Counted from the stretch's first letter, positions 17,997-27,130 are shown. The stretch is 64,000 nucleotides of DNA from Pseudomonas sp. Irchel 3E13 (GCF_900187455.1 NZ_FYDX01000015.1:124001-188000), one strand, 5' to 3'. Notes: a model not told the origin generated them from the letters alone. A program made the numbers and translations.

Positions 17997-18446
17997 ATGC
18001 GTGAAAGAAAGTCGGCGCGGTTGCTGGTTATCAGCCCGGGTCAGGAAGTGCTGCTGTTCAGGTTCGTCCACACGGACGACGCCTTGGCGGGCAAGGATCA
18101 CTGGGCCACGCCCGGTGGCGGACTGGAGCAGGACGAGAGCTTCCGGCAGGCGGCGATTCGTGAGTTGTTCGAGGAAACCGGCATCGAGGTCAGCGACGTT
18201 GGCGAGCCAGTGGATGATCGGCGCTTCGTCATGCGCCTGCCCAGCGGCGAGGACGTGATTTCGGTGGAGCAGTATTTTGTCGTGCGGGCGTCTTCGCAGC
18301 AGTTGTCCCGCGCGGGCTGGACCGACCATGAGACGCGGGTGATGGCGGAGCATCACTGGTGGTCGGTGGAGGAGCTGCGCGCGACGCGGGCGACGGTTTA
18401 TCCGGAACGGTTGCTGGAGATGCTGGCGCTGGCGAGCAAGGATTAG
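17997..18446 (+). CDS. Nudix hydrolase
   Basis: 149 residues from ATG 17997; an in-frame ATG at 17940 would add 19 residues that do not look like the fold, so the inner start is preferred. A complete Nudix box, GGGLEQDESFRQ then REL-EETGIEV, supplies the glutamates that bind Mg for hydrolysing nucleoside diphosphates linked to another moiety. The beta-strand start RLLVISPGQEVLLFRF is typical. The substrate cannot be inferred. No clear partner gene. Confidence 0.88.
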   Translation: MRERKSARLLVISPGQEVLLFRFVHTDDALAGKDHWATPGGGLEQDESFRQAAIRELFEETGIEVSDVGEPVDDRRFVMRLPSGEDVISVEQYFVVRASSQQLSRAGWTDHETRVMAEHHWWSVEELRATRATVYPERLLEMLALASKD

Positions 18447-18480
18447 CGGGCCCATCGCGAGCAAACGCGCGCCCGCGGAT

Positions 18481-19380
18481 TCACTCCGCGCTGCCCGCCA
18501 TCCGGTAGGAGCGAGCTTGCTCGCGATTGCCCGCTCTCAACGTCTTGATCAACAACCCATAAAGGCTGTCCACCGGCTTCGATCCCTGCGAAGCACGGCT
18601 GCGGTACACCGCCACTTCCATGGGCTCCAGCGGCCCGAGGTTGTGTTCCGCGCCGAGGATTTCCAAGTGCTCCGGCGCGCTGCAGCGGGTCAGCACGGCG
18701 ACGGCCAGGCCGCTTTCCACCGCGGCAATCTGCCCGGCCAAATTGGAACTGTTGTAGACCACCCGGTAATCGCGACCCTGCAACGCCAGGGAGTGAATGG
18801 CGCAGCGCCGCGCCAGGTTGGTGCTTTCGTAGGTGGCGATGGGCAGCGGGTCGCGGCGCCAGACGTCGAACTGCGGCGAGCCGACCCACACCAACGGCTC
18901 ATGAAACAGCAAAGTGCCGCGCCGTGGGTGATCGCGGGAGATCAGGGCGAGGTCGAGCTCCCCGTTCTCGACCCGGGGAATCAGCGCGGTGGACTGTTCG
19001 CAGTCCAGCTCGATGTCCACCGCGCCATAGCGCAGGGCGAAGCGTTTGAGCACCGGGGTCAGGTACCTGGCCGCGTAGTCGTCGGGCACGCCAAGGCGGA
19101 TCCGGCCGGTCAGTTCGTCGCCGCTGAAAGCGTTTTGGGCATCGCTGTGCAGGTCGAGGATGCGCCGGGCATAGCCCAGCAGCACCTGGCCGTCGGGCGT
19201 CAGTTGCTGCTGGCGCGAATCGCGCACCAGCAGTTGCCGGCCCACCGCGGCTTCGAGCTTTTTCAACTGCATGCTCACCGCCGACTGCGAGCGGTGCACT
19301 TCGGGCGCGGCATTGGATAGCGAGCCGGTATCGACCACGGCGACGAAGCATTTGAGCCAGTCGATCTGCAGGTCCTGCAT
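18481..19380 (-). CDS. LysR-family transcriptional regulator, probable regulator of azlCD
   Basis: 299 residues from ATG 19380 (MQDLQIDWLKCFVAVVDTGS). LysR helix-turn-helix at about 4-63 (SLSNAAPEVHRSQSAVSMQLKKLE) and a substrate-binding domain beyond about 90. Divergent from azlCD across about 150 bp, so it most likely controls that exporter. The last about 14 codons (after KTLRAG, reading NREQARSYRMAGSAE) are encoded by a REP element, so the reading frame ends only after passing through the repeat. The true ancestral C terminus was probably shorter. Confidence 0.9.
   Translation of the reverse strand: MQDLQIDWLKCFVAVVDTGSLSNAAPEVHRSQSAVSMQLKKLEAAVGRQLLVRDSRQQQLTPDGQVLLGYARRILDLHSDAQNAFSGDELTGRIRLGVPDDYAARYLTPVLKRFALRYGAVDIELDCEQSTALIPRVENGELDLALISRDHPRRGTLLFHEPLVWVGSPQFDVWRRDPLPIATYESTNLARRCAIHSLALQGRDYRVVYNSSNLAGQIAAVESGLAVAVLTRCSAPEHLEILGAEHNLGPLEPMEVAVYRSRASQGSKPVDSLYGLLIKTLRAGNREQARSYRMAGSAE
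18505..18527. repeat. REP element inside the 3' end of the LysR gene
   Basis: Single copy of the REP core (GAGCGAGCTTGCTCGCGAT). It overlaps the last codons of the LysR gene on the minus strand and contributes part of its C-terminal tail. Confidence 0.8.
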
Positions 19381-19529
19381 GGAAAGCGGCCTCTCGTATT
19401 CGATTAACAAATAGCTGCGGCGAATAATATGCGCTTTTCGCGAACGTGTGTCTGGAGGATAGTGGCCGGCGTCCGTACAGGCTTGAACGTAGCGTTCCAT
19501 TCAAGAGATCGCCAGATGAGGAGGTAGTT

Positions 19530-20246
19530 GTGTTGTCGGTTGCCAAGGGCTCCACGGAGCTGGGGTTCAATGAAGTCTGGGGCGGCTTCAAGCAGTTGCT
19601 GCCCATTTCCATGTTCGTCGTCGTCTTCGGCCTGGCCTTTGGCCTGGCTGCGGCGCAAACCGGGCTGGACGGTGTTTCGATCATGTGGATGAGCACCCTG
19701 GTGTTCGCCGGCGCGTCGCAGTTCGCCGCGCTGGACCTGTGGGGCGCGCAGGTGCCGCTGGTGCCGTTGATCGTCACGGTGTTCGCCATCAATGCCCGGC
19801 ACTTGTTGATGGGCGCCACGCTGTATCCGTGGCTGCGTGAACTGCCACTCGCGCGGCGCTACGGGGTGATGCTGGTGGTGTCGGACGCCAACTGGGCGAT
19901 GTCGATGCAGGCGCTGTCCGCCGGTAAACCGGGGCTGGGCATTCTGTTGGGCGGCGGTATCGCGTTGTGGACCACCTGGATTCTCGGCACCTGGCTCGGC
20001 CTGTATTTCGGCAACCTGGTGAGCGACCCGGTGAGCTGGGGCCTGGACATGGTGATGGGCTGCTTCCTCCTGGCGATGGTGGTGGGCGGGCAGAAGAACC
20101 TGCGCATGCTGCTGATCTGGGCCGTGGCGGCCGGTTCCGCGCTGTTGGCCTATTGGTATCTGCCGGAAAACAGTCATGTGGTGGTCGGCGCGCTGGCCGG
20201 CGGTATTGTCGGGGCGCTGTGGATGGAGAAGAAACATGAGCATTGA
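19530..20246 (+). CDS. azlC: AzlC-family branched-chain amino acid exporter, large subunit
   Basis: 238 residues. No ATG fits the N terminus: an AGGAGG at 19519-19524 precedes GTG 19530 (5 nt spacing) and TTG 19533 (8 nt), so one of these is the start. LGFNEVWGGFKQLLPISMFV and VFAGASQFAALDLWG are typical of AzlC (LIV-E type exporter), with several membrane segments. Works with the small AzlD subunit, whose gene overlaps its 3' end by 11 bp. Likely exports a branched-chain or other hydrophobic amino acid under control of the divergent LysR protein. Confidence 0.88.
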   Translation: MLSVAKGSTELGFNEVWGGFKQLLPISMFVVVFGLAFGLAAAQTGLDGVSIMWMSTLVFAGASQFAALDLWGAQVPLVPLIVTVFAINARHLLMGATLYPWLRELPLARRYGVMLVVSDANWAMSMQALSAGKPGLGILLGGGIALWTTWILGTWLGLYFGNLVSDPVSWGLDMVMGCFLLAMVVGGQKNLRMLLIWAVAAGSALLAYWYLPENSHVVVGALAGGIVGALWMEKKHEH

Positions 20247-20550
20247 AACCAGTGGCAACGGTCCGCTGCTGATCATTCTGGTCATGGCGCTGGTGACCCT
20301 GGCGACGCGTTGGGGTGGGGTGTTCGTGATGTCCTTCGTGCCCATCAGCCACCGCGTGCAGCAGTTTATCGGCGCGATGTCGGGTTCGGTGCTGGTGGCG
20401 GTGTTGACGCCGCTGGCGGTGAGTGGCGACAACGGTGCGCGGGTGGCGCTGGCGAGTACGGCGGTGGTCATGCTGCTGGTGAAGAAGCCGCTGCCGGCGA
20501 TTGCTGCGGGGGTTGTTGCGGCGGCGGTGTTTCGTCACTTGGCGGTTTGA
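20236..20550 (+). CDS. azlD: AzlD-family small subunit of amino acid exporter
   Basis: 104 residues with about four membrane segments, the usual AzlD size. It begins MSIETSGNGPLL at ATG 20236, inside the end of azlC (11-bp overlap), giving translational coupling. TLATRWGGVFVMSFVP is characteristic. Required partner of AzlC in LIV-E exporters. Confidence 0.87.
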   Translation: MSIETSGNGPLLIILVMALVTLATRWGGVFVMSFVPISHRVQQFIGAMSGSVLVAVLTPLAVSGDNGARVALASTAVVMLLVKKPLPAIAAGVVAAAVFRHLAV

Positions 20551-20613
20551 GTGGGGTTTAGGGGGGCGAGGCGGATAGTTTTTAATGCTCGCGCACGTGT
20601 GGGGGATGAGGGC

Positions 20614-20640
20614 GCTATCGCCGGCAAGCCGGCTCCCACA
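20614..20640. repeat. REP-like element of a second family
   Basis: GCTATCGCCGGCAAGCCGGC followed by TCCCACA, a dyad around CGGCAAGCCG that differs from the GAGCGAGC-type REP used elsewhere in this window. It lies 60 bp after azlD and could stabilise or terminate that transcript. Confidence 0.6.
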
Positions 20641-20740
20641 GAGGAGCGGGCGGTTTTCAGAAATGGACTCGGCCGTGGGTAAGGCTCACCGCTCCGACGA
20701 CATCCTCGCCAAGGCGCGTTTTCGACAGGTGACACGCCTT

Positions 20741-20764
20741 ATCGCGAGCAAGCTCGCTCCTACA
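20741..20764. repeat. REP element, single copy
   Basis: ATCGCGAGCAAGCTCGCTCC followed by TACA in the 435-bp azlD/MHS spacer (20551-20985). Besides the two REP elements this spacer contains only the leader of the MHS symporter gene; no other gene is supported. Confidence 0.8.
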
Positions 20765-20985
20765 CATGCCATCAGGCGCAAGAGCTGCTCCTTCATCAGT
20801 GATGGCGACTGGATATCTCGCCAAGGCTGATTATGCTTCAAGCGTGCGTGCAAAAACGCGAGGCCGCCGCCTGTTCCAAAGGCCCGGCGCAGTCCGTGAT
20901 CCGAAGTCATCAGCCTCTCTTGGCCAGAGTGCGTGCGAAAGGATAGCGGGATGCTCCGGCCTACTAGAACAAGACGGAGAAAATC

Positions 20986-22656
20986 ATGGCGGCAGTCGAC
21001 AGTACGACCCCTGGCAGCGAGCCCAGGCGCGGTATTACCAAAGAGGAACGCAAGGTGATCTTCGCCTCGTCCCTCGGTACGGTGTTCGAGTGGTACGACT
21101 TTTATCTCTACGGCTCTCTCGCGGCGATCATCGCCAAGCATTTCTTCGCCGGCGTCAACGAAACCACCTCCTTCATCTTCGCCCTGATGGCGTTCGCCGC
21201 CGGTTTCGCGGTGCGACCGTTCGGCGCCATTTTCTTCGGCCGCCTGGGCGACATGATCGGGCGCAAGCACACCTTCCTCATCACCATCGTCATCATGGGT
21301 GTCTCCACCGCCGTGGTGGGGCTGCTGCCCAGTTATTCCACCATTGGTGTGGCGGCGCCGATCATCCTGGTCACCCTGCGCCTGTTGCAGGGCCTGGCGC
21401 TGGGTGGCGAGTACGGCGGGGCGGCGACCTACGTCGCGGAGCACGCGCCACCCGGCAAGCGCGGTTTCTTCACCTCGTGGATCCAGACCACCGCGACCCT
21501 CGGTCTGTTTCTCTCGCTGCTGGTGATCCTCGCCTGCCGCACGGTGCTCGGCACCGAGGCCTTCGAGGAATGGGGCTGGCGGATTCCGTTTCTGTTGTCG
21601 ATCCTGCTGCTGATCGTCTCGGTGTACATCCGCATGCAGCTTCACGAGTCGCCGGTATTCAACAAGATGAAGGCCGAAGGCAAGGCGTCGAAGGCGCCGC
21701 TGACCGAATCCTTCGCCCGCTGGGACAACCTCAAGGTGGTGATCATGTCGCTGCTCGGCGGCACGGCGGGGCAGGCGGTGGTCTGGTACACCGGCCAGTT
21801 CTACGCGCTGTTCTTCCTGCTGCAGATGCTCAAGATCGACCCGCAGACCGCCAACCTGCTGATCGCCGGTTCGCTGCTGATCGGCACGCCGTTCTTCATC
21901 CTGTTCGGCAGCCTGTCCGACCGCATCGGCCGCAAGAAAATCATCATGGCCGGCTGTATCCTCGCGGCGCTGACCTACTTCCCGATCTTCAAGGGCCTGA
22001 CCGAATTCGGTAACCCCGACATCTACCGCGCCCAGGCGCAGAACCCGGTGACGGTGATCGCCGATCCCGCGCAGTGTTCGTTCCAGTTCGACCCGGTGGG
22101 CAAGGCGCGTTTCACCAGCTCCTGCGACCTCGCCAAGACCGTGCTGGCGAAAAAAGCCATTCCCTACGTCAACGAGAAAGCCGCGGCGGGCACGGTGGCG
22201 CAGGTACGGATTGGTGACAAGGTGATCTCCAGCTTCGAAGGCACCGGCATGCCGGCGGCGGACTTCAAGACCACCAACGACGCCTTCACCGCGACCCTCG
22301 GCACCGCGCTGAAAGACGCCGGCTACCCGGAAAAAGCCGACCCGGCCAAGACCAACTACCCGATGGTGCTGTTGCTGCTGACCATCCTCGTGCTGTACGT
22401 GACCATGGTCTACGGGCCAATCGCCGCCTGGCTGGTGGAGCTGTTCCCGGCGCGGATCCGCTACACCTCGATGTCGCTGCCGTACCACATCGGCAACGGC
22501 TGGTTCGGCGGTTTCCTGCCGACCGTGGCGTTCGCCATGGTCGCGGCGACCGGTGATATCTACTACGGGCTGTGGTACCCGATCGTCATTGCGGTGATGA
22601 CGGCGATCCTTGGCACCTTCTTCCTGCCGGAAACCAAGGATCGGGATATCGCTTGA
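20986..22656 (+). CDS. MFS metabolite:H+ symporter (MHS family) with a large loop insert
   Basis: 556 residues; the usual MHS length is about 430-450. SSLGTVFEWYDFYLYG at about 28-43 is the hallmark of MHS symporters (ProP, KgtP, ShiA type) and RLGDMIGRK is the MFS loop 2-3 motif. The excess is a soluble stretch of about 110 residues (345-455) between membrane segments in the C-terminal half. It contains two cysteines (QCSFQ and SSCDL) that could form a disulfide if periplasmic. Probably imports an organic acid or osmolyte; the substrate is unknown. A perfect hairpin follows the stop. Confidence 0.88.
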   Translation: MAAVDSTTPGSEPRRGITKEERKVIFASSLGTVFEWYDFYLYGSLAAIIAKHFFAGVNETTSFIFALMAFAAGFAVRPFGAIFFGRLGDMIGRKHTFLITIVIMGVSTAVVGLLPSYSTIGVAAPIILVTLRLLQGLALGGEYGGAATYVAEHAPPGKRGFFTSWIQTTATLGLFLSLLVILACRTVLGTEAFEEWGWRIPFLLSILLLIVSVYIRMQLHESPVFNKMKAEGKASKAPLTESFARWDNLKVVIMSLLGGTAGQAVVWYTGQFYALFFLLQMLKIDPQTANLLIAGSLLIGTPFFILFGSLSDRIGRKKIIMAGCILAALTYFPIFKGLTEFGNPDIYRAQAQNPVTVIADPAQCSFQFDPVGKARFTSSCDLAKTVLAKKAIPYVNEKAAAGTVAQVRIGDKVISSFEGTGMPAADFKTTNDAFTATLGTALKDAGYPEKADPAKTNYPMVLLLLTILVLYVTMVYGPIAAWLVELFPARIRYTSMSLPYHIGNGWFGGFLPTVAFAMVAATGDIYYGLWYPIVIAVMTAILGTFFLPETKDRDIA

Positions 22657-22662
22657 GGCCGG

Positions 22663-22697
22663 GCTCATGGCCTCATCGCAACGATGAGGCCATGAGC
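22663..22697. terminator. Bidirectional terminator between convergent transporter genes
   Basis: Perfect 16-bp inverted repeat (22663-22678 / 22682-22697) with a 3-nt CAA loop. It starts 7 bp after the MHS stop and ends next to the stop of the minus-strand Fsr-like gene, so it can serve both. Confidence 0.75.
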
Positions 22698-22698
22698 T

Positions 22699-23916
22699 TC
22701 ACACGCCTTTGGTCGAAGGCAACAGAATCGTCAGGATCCCCAGCAACGGCAGGTACGAGCACAGCGTGTACACCTCATTGATGCCGTGGATATCCGCCAG
22801 ATACCCCAGCAACGCCGCGCCGATCCCGCCAAAGCCGAACATCAGGCCAAAGAAGATCCCCGCGATCATCCCCACATTGCCCGGCACCAGTTCCTGCGCA
22901 TAGACCACGATGGCCGAGAACGCCGAGGCCATGATGAAGCCGATCACCACGCTCAGCACGCTGGTCCAGAACAGGTCTACGTAAGGCAGCGCCAGGGTGA
23001 ACGGCGCGGCGCCGAGGATCGAGAACCAGATCACCGCCTTGCGGCCGATACGGTCGCCGATCGGTCCGCCGAAGAAGGTGCCGGCCGCGACCGCGCCGAG
23101 GAACAGGAACAGGTAGAGCTGCGAGCTGGCCACCGACAGGTCGAACTTCTCGATCAGATAGAACGTGAAGTAACTGGTGAAGCTGGTCATGTAGAAGTAT
23201 TTGGAGAACACCAGCAGCGCCAGGACCACCAGGGCGAAGGTCACCCGGCCTTTCGACAGGCCGTGGGTGGCCTGGCTGCCGGCCTTCAGCTTGAACAGCG
23301 TCAGGTGTTGGCGATACCAGCGGCTCAGGCCGTAGAGCACGCCGATGGCAAACAGCGCGAACAGGCCGAACCAGGCGGTGTGGCCCTGGCCATAGGGAAT
23401 GATGATCGCCGCCGCCAGCAGCGGGCCGAAGGCGCTGCCGGCATTGCCGCCGACCTGGAAGGTCGATTGCGCCAGGCCATAGCGACCGCCCGAAGCCAGC
23501 CGGGCGATACGCGAGGCTTCCGGGTGGAAGGTCGACGAGCCGATGCCAACCAGCGCCGAGGCGATCAGGATCGACTCGAAACTGCCGACGAAGGCCAGCA
23601 ACAGAATGCCGATCAGCGTGCAGATCGAGCCGGTCGGCAGCAGCCAGGGCTTGGGATGACGGTCGGTGTAGTAGCCGACCCAGGGCTGCAGTAGCGAGGC
23701 GGTGAGCTGGAAGGTCAGGGTGATCAGGCCGATCTGGGTGAAGCTCAGGCCGTAGTTGGCCTTGAGGATCGGGTAGATCGACGGCAGCACCGCCTGGATC
23801 AGGTCATTGATCAAGTGGGCCAGGGCGCAGGCGCCAATCACGCGCATGACCAAGGGGCTGGCCTGGCTCGCGACCGACGCGGTGGAGAAGGGTGACGCGG
23901 TACTACTGGTGGACAT
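22699..23916 (-). CDS. MFS transporter, fosmidomycin-resistance (Fsr) type
   Basis: 405 residues with about twelve membrane segments. The start of the transporter core (AHLINDLIQAVLPSIYPILK) and GSSTFHPEASRIARLASGGRYG are typical of Fsr-like drug/metabolite exporters. The N-terminal 22 residues are Ser/Thr-rich and outside the core. Divergent from an AraC regulator across about 165 bp, the usual pairing for such exporters. Substrate unknown; fosmidomycin resistance should not be assumed. Confidence 0.87.
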   Translation of the reverse strand: MSTSSTASPFSTASVASQASPLVMRVIGACALAHLINDLIQAVLPSIYPILKANYGLSFTQIGLITLTFQLTASLLQPWVGYYTDRHPKPWLLPTGSICTLIGILLLAFVGSFESILIASALVGIGSSTFHPEASRIARLASGGRYGLAQSTFQVGGNAGSAFGPLLAAAIIIPYGQGHTAWFGLFALFAIGVLYGLSRWYRQHLTLFKLKAGSQATHGLSKGRVTFALVVLALLVFSKYFYMTSFTSYFTFYLIEKFDLSVASSQLYLFLFLGAVAAGTFFGGPIGDRIGRKAVIWFSILGAAPFTLALPYVDLFWTSVLSVVIGFIMASAFSAIVVYAQELVPGNVGMIAGIFFGLMFGFGGIGAALLGYLADIHGINEVYTLCSYLPLLGILTILLPSTKGV

Positions 23917-24082
23917 GCTGGACCTTCCGGGGCAAGGCGCGGCGCATTCGCTGTCGGCACTGCGGCCGGCGAAGAAATGCGCTCACGGGGGTTCAGGATC
24001 GAGTGGAACGAGGGCTATGCTAGGCGCCGGACGAATGCCTGTCTCACGCGATTCGGGAGACGACTGTCGAGAAAAGGGCAAG

Positions 24083-24856
24083 ATGATCAGACCACTGGAT
24101 GAATTTCTCCGTGCCATCGACCAGGCCGACTGGACGGTCAGCAGCAGCGCCACCGACTACCCGGAAAACTGGTGGATCCCGCCGCATTCCCACGAGAAGC
24201 ACCAACTGATCTACGCCATCGAAGGCGTGATGGTGGTGCACTCGGCCCTGAACCAGTGGACCGTGCCGCCGAGCCGCGGGATCTGGATGCCCAAGGGGCA
24301 GGAGCACTCGATTCGCTGTGTCGGCGCGGTGAAGATGCGCAGCGTGTTCGTCCAGCCCGATGCGCAATTCGACCTGCCTGCCGAGACCTGCGCGGTAAGC
24401 GTTTCGACCTTGCTCAGTGAACTGATCAAAGTCTCGGTGGGGATGCGTCACCCGCACGCGCCGGACTCCCGCGAGGCGCGGGTGATGCGCCTGATCCTCG
24501 ACGAACTGGAAATCCTGCCGACCTTGCCGCTGAACCTGCCGCAACCCCGCGACCCGCGCTTGTGCGCCGTCTGCGCGGCGCTGCGGCGCAACCCCGGCGA
24601 CAGCTCCACCCTGGCGGACTGGAGCGCGCACCTGGGCCTCGACGAAAAAACCATCCAGCGCCTGTTCCGCAAAGACACCGGCATGACCTTCGGCCAATGG
24701 CGCCAGCAGGCGCGGTTGCTGCTGGCGCTGGAGCGGATTGCGGTGGGCGAGAAGATCATCGATGTGGCGGGGGAGTTGGGCTACGACAGCCCGAGTGCGT
24801 TCACGGCGATGTTCAGGAAGCATTTCGGGCGGACGCCGAGTCAGTTTTTTCGTTAG
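24083..24856 (+). CDS. AraC-family transcriptional regulator
   Basis: 257 residues from ATG 24083, preceded by AAGGG; the frame opens earlier but upstream codons overlap the divergent promoter. N-terminal cupin sensor domain (PPHSHEKHQLIYAIEGVMVV, about 31-50) and C-terminal AraC double helix-turn-helix (about 160-255: LADWSAHLGLDEKTIQRLFRK and AGELGYDSPSAFTAMFRKHFG). Likely controls the divergent Fsr-like exporter. Confidence 0.9.
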   Translation: MIRPLDEFLRAIDQADWTVSSSATDYPENWWIPPHSHEKHQLIYAIEGVMVVHSALNQWTVPPSRGIWMPKGQEHSIRCVGAVKMRSVFVQPDAQFDLPAETCAVSVSTLLSELIKVSVGMRHPHAPDSREARVMRLILDELEILPTLPLNLPQPRDPRLCAVCAALRRNPGDSSTLADWSAHLGLDEKTIQRLFRKDTGMTFGQWRQQARLLLALERIAVGEKIIDVAGELGYDSPSAFTAMFRKHFGRTPSQFFR

Positions 24857-24974
24857 GGATGTGGCACCGATTGCGCACATTTCGTAAATCCTGATATTCC
24901 ATCCGCCACATTGATGCCTTATTCGCATTGAATGATCCTCTTGGCAGGCCGGCCCTTCACGCGGGGCCGCGCAC

Positions 24975-24990
24975 CGTGTCCGCGGACACG
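24975..24990. promoter_or_regulatory. Perfect 16-bp palindrome upstream of the second leuCD pair
   Basis: CGTGTCCGCGGACACG is perfectly symmetric and ends 26 bp before the leuC-like start, inside the expected leader or promoter. Could be an operator or part of a leader hairpin. The binding protein is unknown; the LysR protein at 27131-28042 is one candidate. Confidence 0.4.
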
Positions 24991-25016
24991 CATAACAATC
25001 ACTCGCGAGACCTGCC

Positions 25017-26438
25017 ATGAACCGCCCGAGAACCCTCTACGACAAGCACATCGATTCCCACACTGTCTGCGCCCTCGACGACCACGGCCATGTGCTGCTC
25101 TACATCGACCGCCAGGTAGCCAACGAGTACACCAGCCCGCAGGCGTTCAGCGGCTTGCGTGAGGCGGGGCGCTCGGTGTGGCGGCCTTCGGCGACGCTGT
25201 GCGTGGTCGACCATGTCAACCCGACCACGCCGCAGCGCAGCGCGGCGATGCCGGATGCCGGCGGGGCGCGGCAGGTGTCGTATTTCGAGGAGAACTGTCG
25301 GGACTTCGGCATCGAGCTGTTCGATGTGCTGGACAAGCGTCAGGGCATCGAGCATGTGGTGGCGCCGGAACAGGGCTTCATCCTGCCGGGCATGGTGGTC
25401 GCGGCCGGCGACAGTCACACCACCACTTACGGCGCGCTGGGGGCGTTTGGCTTCGGTATCGGCACGTCGGAAATCGAACACCTGCTGGCCACCCAGACCC
25501 TGGTCTACAAGCGCCTGAAAACCCTGCGTGTCACCGTGCGCGGCGCGCTGGGGCTGGGAGTGACGTCCAAGGACATCATCATGGCCCTGATCCGCCGCAT
25601 CGGCGCCGCCGGGGCCACCGGCTACGCCATCGAATTCGCCGGGCCGACGATTGACGCGCTGAGCGTCGAAGCGCGCATGACCATCTGCAACATGGCGGTG
25701 GAGGCGGGCGCGCGCGGTGCTTTCATGGCGCCGGACGACAAGGTGTTCGCCTACCTCAAGGACAAACCCCGTGCCCCGCGTGGCCTGTTGTGGGAGCAGG
25801 CGGTGGCGCGTTGGCGCGCGTTGTACAGCGACCCCGGCGCGGTGTTCGACCGCGAGGTCGAACTGGATGCCGCGGCACTCGAACCGATGGTCACCTGGGG
25901 CACCAGCCCGGACCAGGCGGCGCCCATCGGCGAGCGCGTGCCGGACCCGAACCTGGAAAGCGACCTGATCCGCCGCCAGGACCTGCAACGCGCGCTGCGC
26001 TACATGGGCCTTGAGCCCGGCACCCAGTTGAACGAGATCGCCATCAGCCACGCCTTTATCGGCTCGTGCACCAATGCGCGGATCGAGGACCTGCGCGACG
26101 CCGCGCGGGTGGTGCGCGGGCGCAAGGTCGCGGCTACGGTGCGGGCGATGATCGTCCCCGGTTCGACCCTGGTCCGCGACCAGGCGGAAGCCGAGGGCCT
26201 GGCGCAGGTGTTCCGCGAGGCCGGGTTCGAGTGGCGGCAGTCCGGCTGTTCCATGTGCCTGGCGATGAACGACGACGTGCTGGCCGCCGGCGACCGCTGC
26301 GCCTCCAGCACCAACCGCAATTTCGAGGGCCGCCAGGGTGCCGGGGCGCGTACCCACCTGATGAGCCCGGCCATGGTCGCCGCCGCCGCGGTCAGCGGCT
26401 ACCTGACCGACGTTCGCCACTTCGCCCTGGAGGCCTGA
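25017..26438 (+). CDS. leuC: Aconitase-superfamily dehydratase, LeuC-like large subunit
   Basis: 473 residues, full-length for LeuC. The 4Fe-4S cysteines are present: Cys351 in GSCTN and Cys411/Cys414 in SGCSMC. DSHTTTYGALGAFGFGIGTSE is the conserved active-site region. Isopropylmalate dehydratases and relatives acting on citramalate/citraconate-type 2-hydroxyacids share this fold. Because it sits beside a LysR regulator and a 2-hydroxycarboxylate transporter and not with leuB, I infer a catabolic paralogue rather than the leucine-biosynthesis enzyme. The exact substrate is unproven. Confidence 0.86.
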   Translation: MNRPRTLYDKHIDSHTVCALDDHGHVLLYIDRQVANEYTSPQAFSGLREAGRSVWRPSATLCVVDHVNPTTPQRSAAMPDAGGARQVSYFEENCRDFGIELFDVLDKRQGIEHVVAPEQGFILPGMVVAAGDSHTTTYGALGAFGFGIGTSEIEHLLATQTLVYKRLKTLRVTVRGALGLGVTSKDIIMALIRRIGAAGATGYAIEFAGPTIDALSVEARMTICNMAVEAGARGAFMAPDDKVFAYLKDKPRAPRGLLWEQAVARWRALYSDPGAVFDREVELDAAALEPMVTWGTSPDQAAPIGERVPDPNLESDLIRRQDLQRALRYMGLEPGTQLNEIAISHAFIGSCTNARIEDLRDAARVVRGRKVAATVRAMIVPGSTLVRDQAEAEGLAQVFREAGFEWRQSGCSMCLAMNDDVLAAGDRCASSTNRNFEGRQGAGARTHLMSPAMVAAAAVSGYLTDVRHFALEA

Positions 26439-26439
26439 C

Positions 26440-27048
26440 ATGCAACCTTTCGATAGCGTCTGCGGCACCGCCGCGCCTTTGCTCGCCGCCAACGTCGACA
26501 CCGACGTGATCATGCCCAAGCAGTTCCTCAAAGGCATCGACCGGGCCGGGCTGGACCGTGGCGTATTCTTCGACCTGCGCTTTCTGCCAGACGGCCAGCC
26601 CGACCCGGCATTCGTACTCAATCAGGCGCCGTGGCAGTGGTCGCGGTTCCTGGTGGTGGGGCCGAACTTTGGCTGTGGGTCGAGCCGTGAACATGCGGTG
26701 TGGGGGCTCAAGCAGCTCGGGATCCGGGCGCTGATCGGCAGCAGTTTTGCCGGAATTTTCTTCGATAACTGCCAGCGCAACGGCGTATTGCTGATCCAGT
26801 TGCCGGAAGAGCAGGTGCAGGAGATCGGCGCAATCGTCGGAGGCGCGGGGGACGCGGAGATCTGCGTAGACCTGCCGGCCCAGGAAATCCGCCTGCGCAA
26901 CGGGCAGACCATCGGTTTCGACATCGACCCGTTGCGCAAGGAATCGCTGGTGCTGGGGCTGGATGCGATCGGCAGCACCTTGCAGCGCACGGCGCAGATT
27001 CGGGATTTCGAAGCGGCGCATTTGCGGGCCAATCCCTGGCTGGCGTGA
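26440..27048 (+). CDS. leuD: Aconitase-superfamily dehydratase, LeuD-like small subunit
   Basis: 202 residues, one base after the leuC-like stop, forming the swivel subunit of the same enzyme. NVDTDVIMPKQFLKGIDR (about 18-35) and FGCGSSREHAVWGLKQLGI (about 75-93) are the conserved LeuD motifs. Forms the active heterodimer with the 25017-26438 product. Followed by a back-to-back REP pair before the convergent LysR gene. Confidence 0.87.
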   Translation: MQPFDSVCGTAAPLLAANVDTDVIMPKQFLKGIDRAGLDRGVFFDLRFLPDGQPDPAFVLNQAPWQWSRFLVVGPNFGCGSSREHAVWGLKQLGIRALIGSSFAGIFFDNCQRNGVLLIQLPEEQVQEIGAIVGGAGDAEICVDLPAQEIRLRNGQTIGFDIDPLRKESLVLGLDAIGSTLQRTAQIRDFEAAHLRANPWLA

Positions 27049-27062
27049 GCGGTTCGGTGCTA

Positions 27063-27109
27063 ATCGCGAGCAAGCTCGCTCCTACTGTAGGAGCGAGCTT
27101 GCTCGCGAT
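27063..27109. repeat. REP doublet (REPIN) with adjacent inverted copies
   Basis: Two REP cores in inverted orientation with almost no spacer, forming one long palindrome between convergent leuD and lysR genes. It would fold into a strong hairpin in either transcript. Confidence 0.85.
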
Positions 27110-27130
27110 GCTTCTATATCGACCCGACAC

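Noticed and set aside
24862..24877. Sigma-54-like promoter TGGCAC-N7-GCA after the AraC gene
   Set aside because: The spacing fits but the -12 element lacks the TT before GC, and there is no enhancer site visible. Not reported as a promoter.
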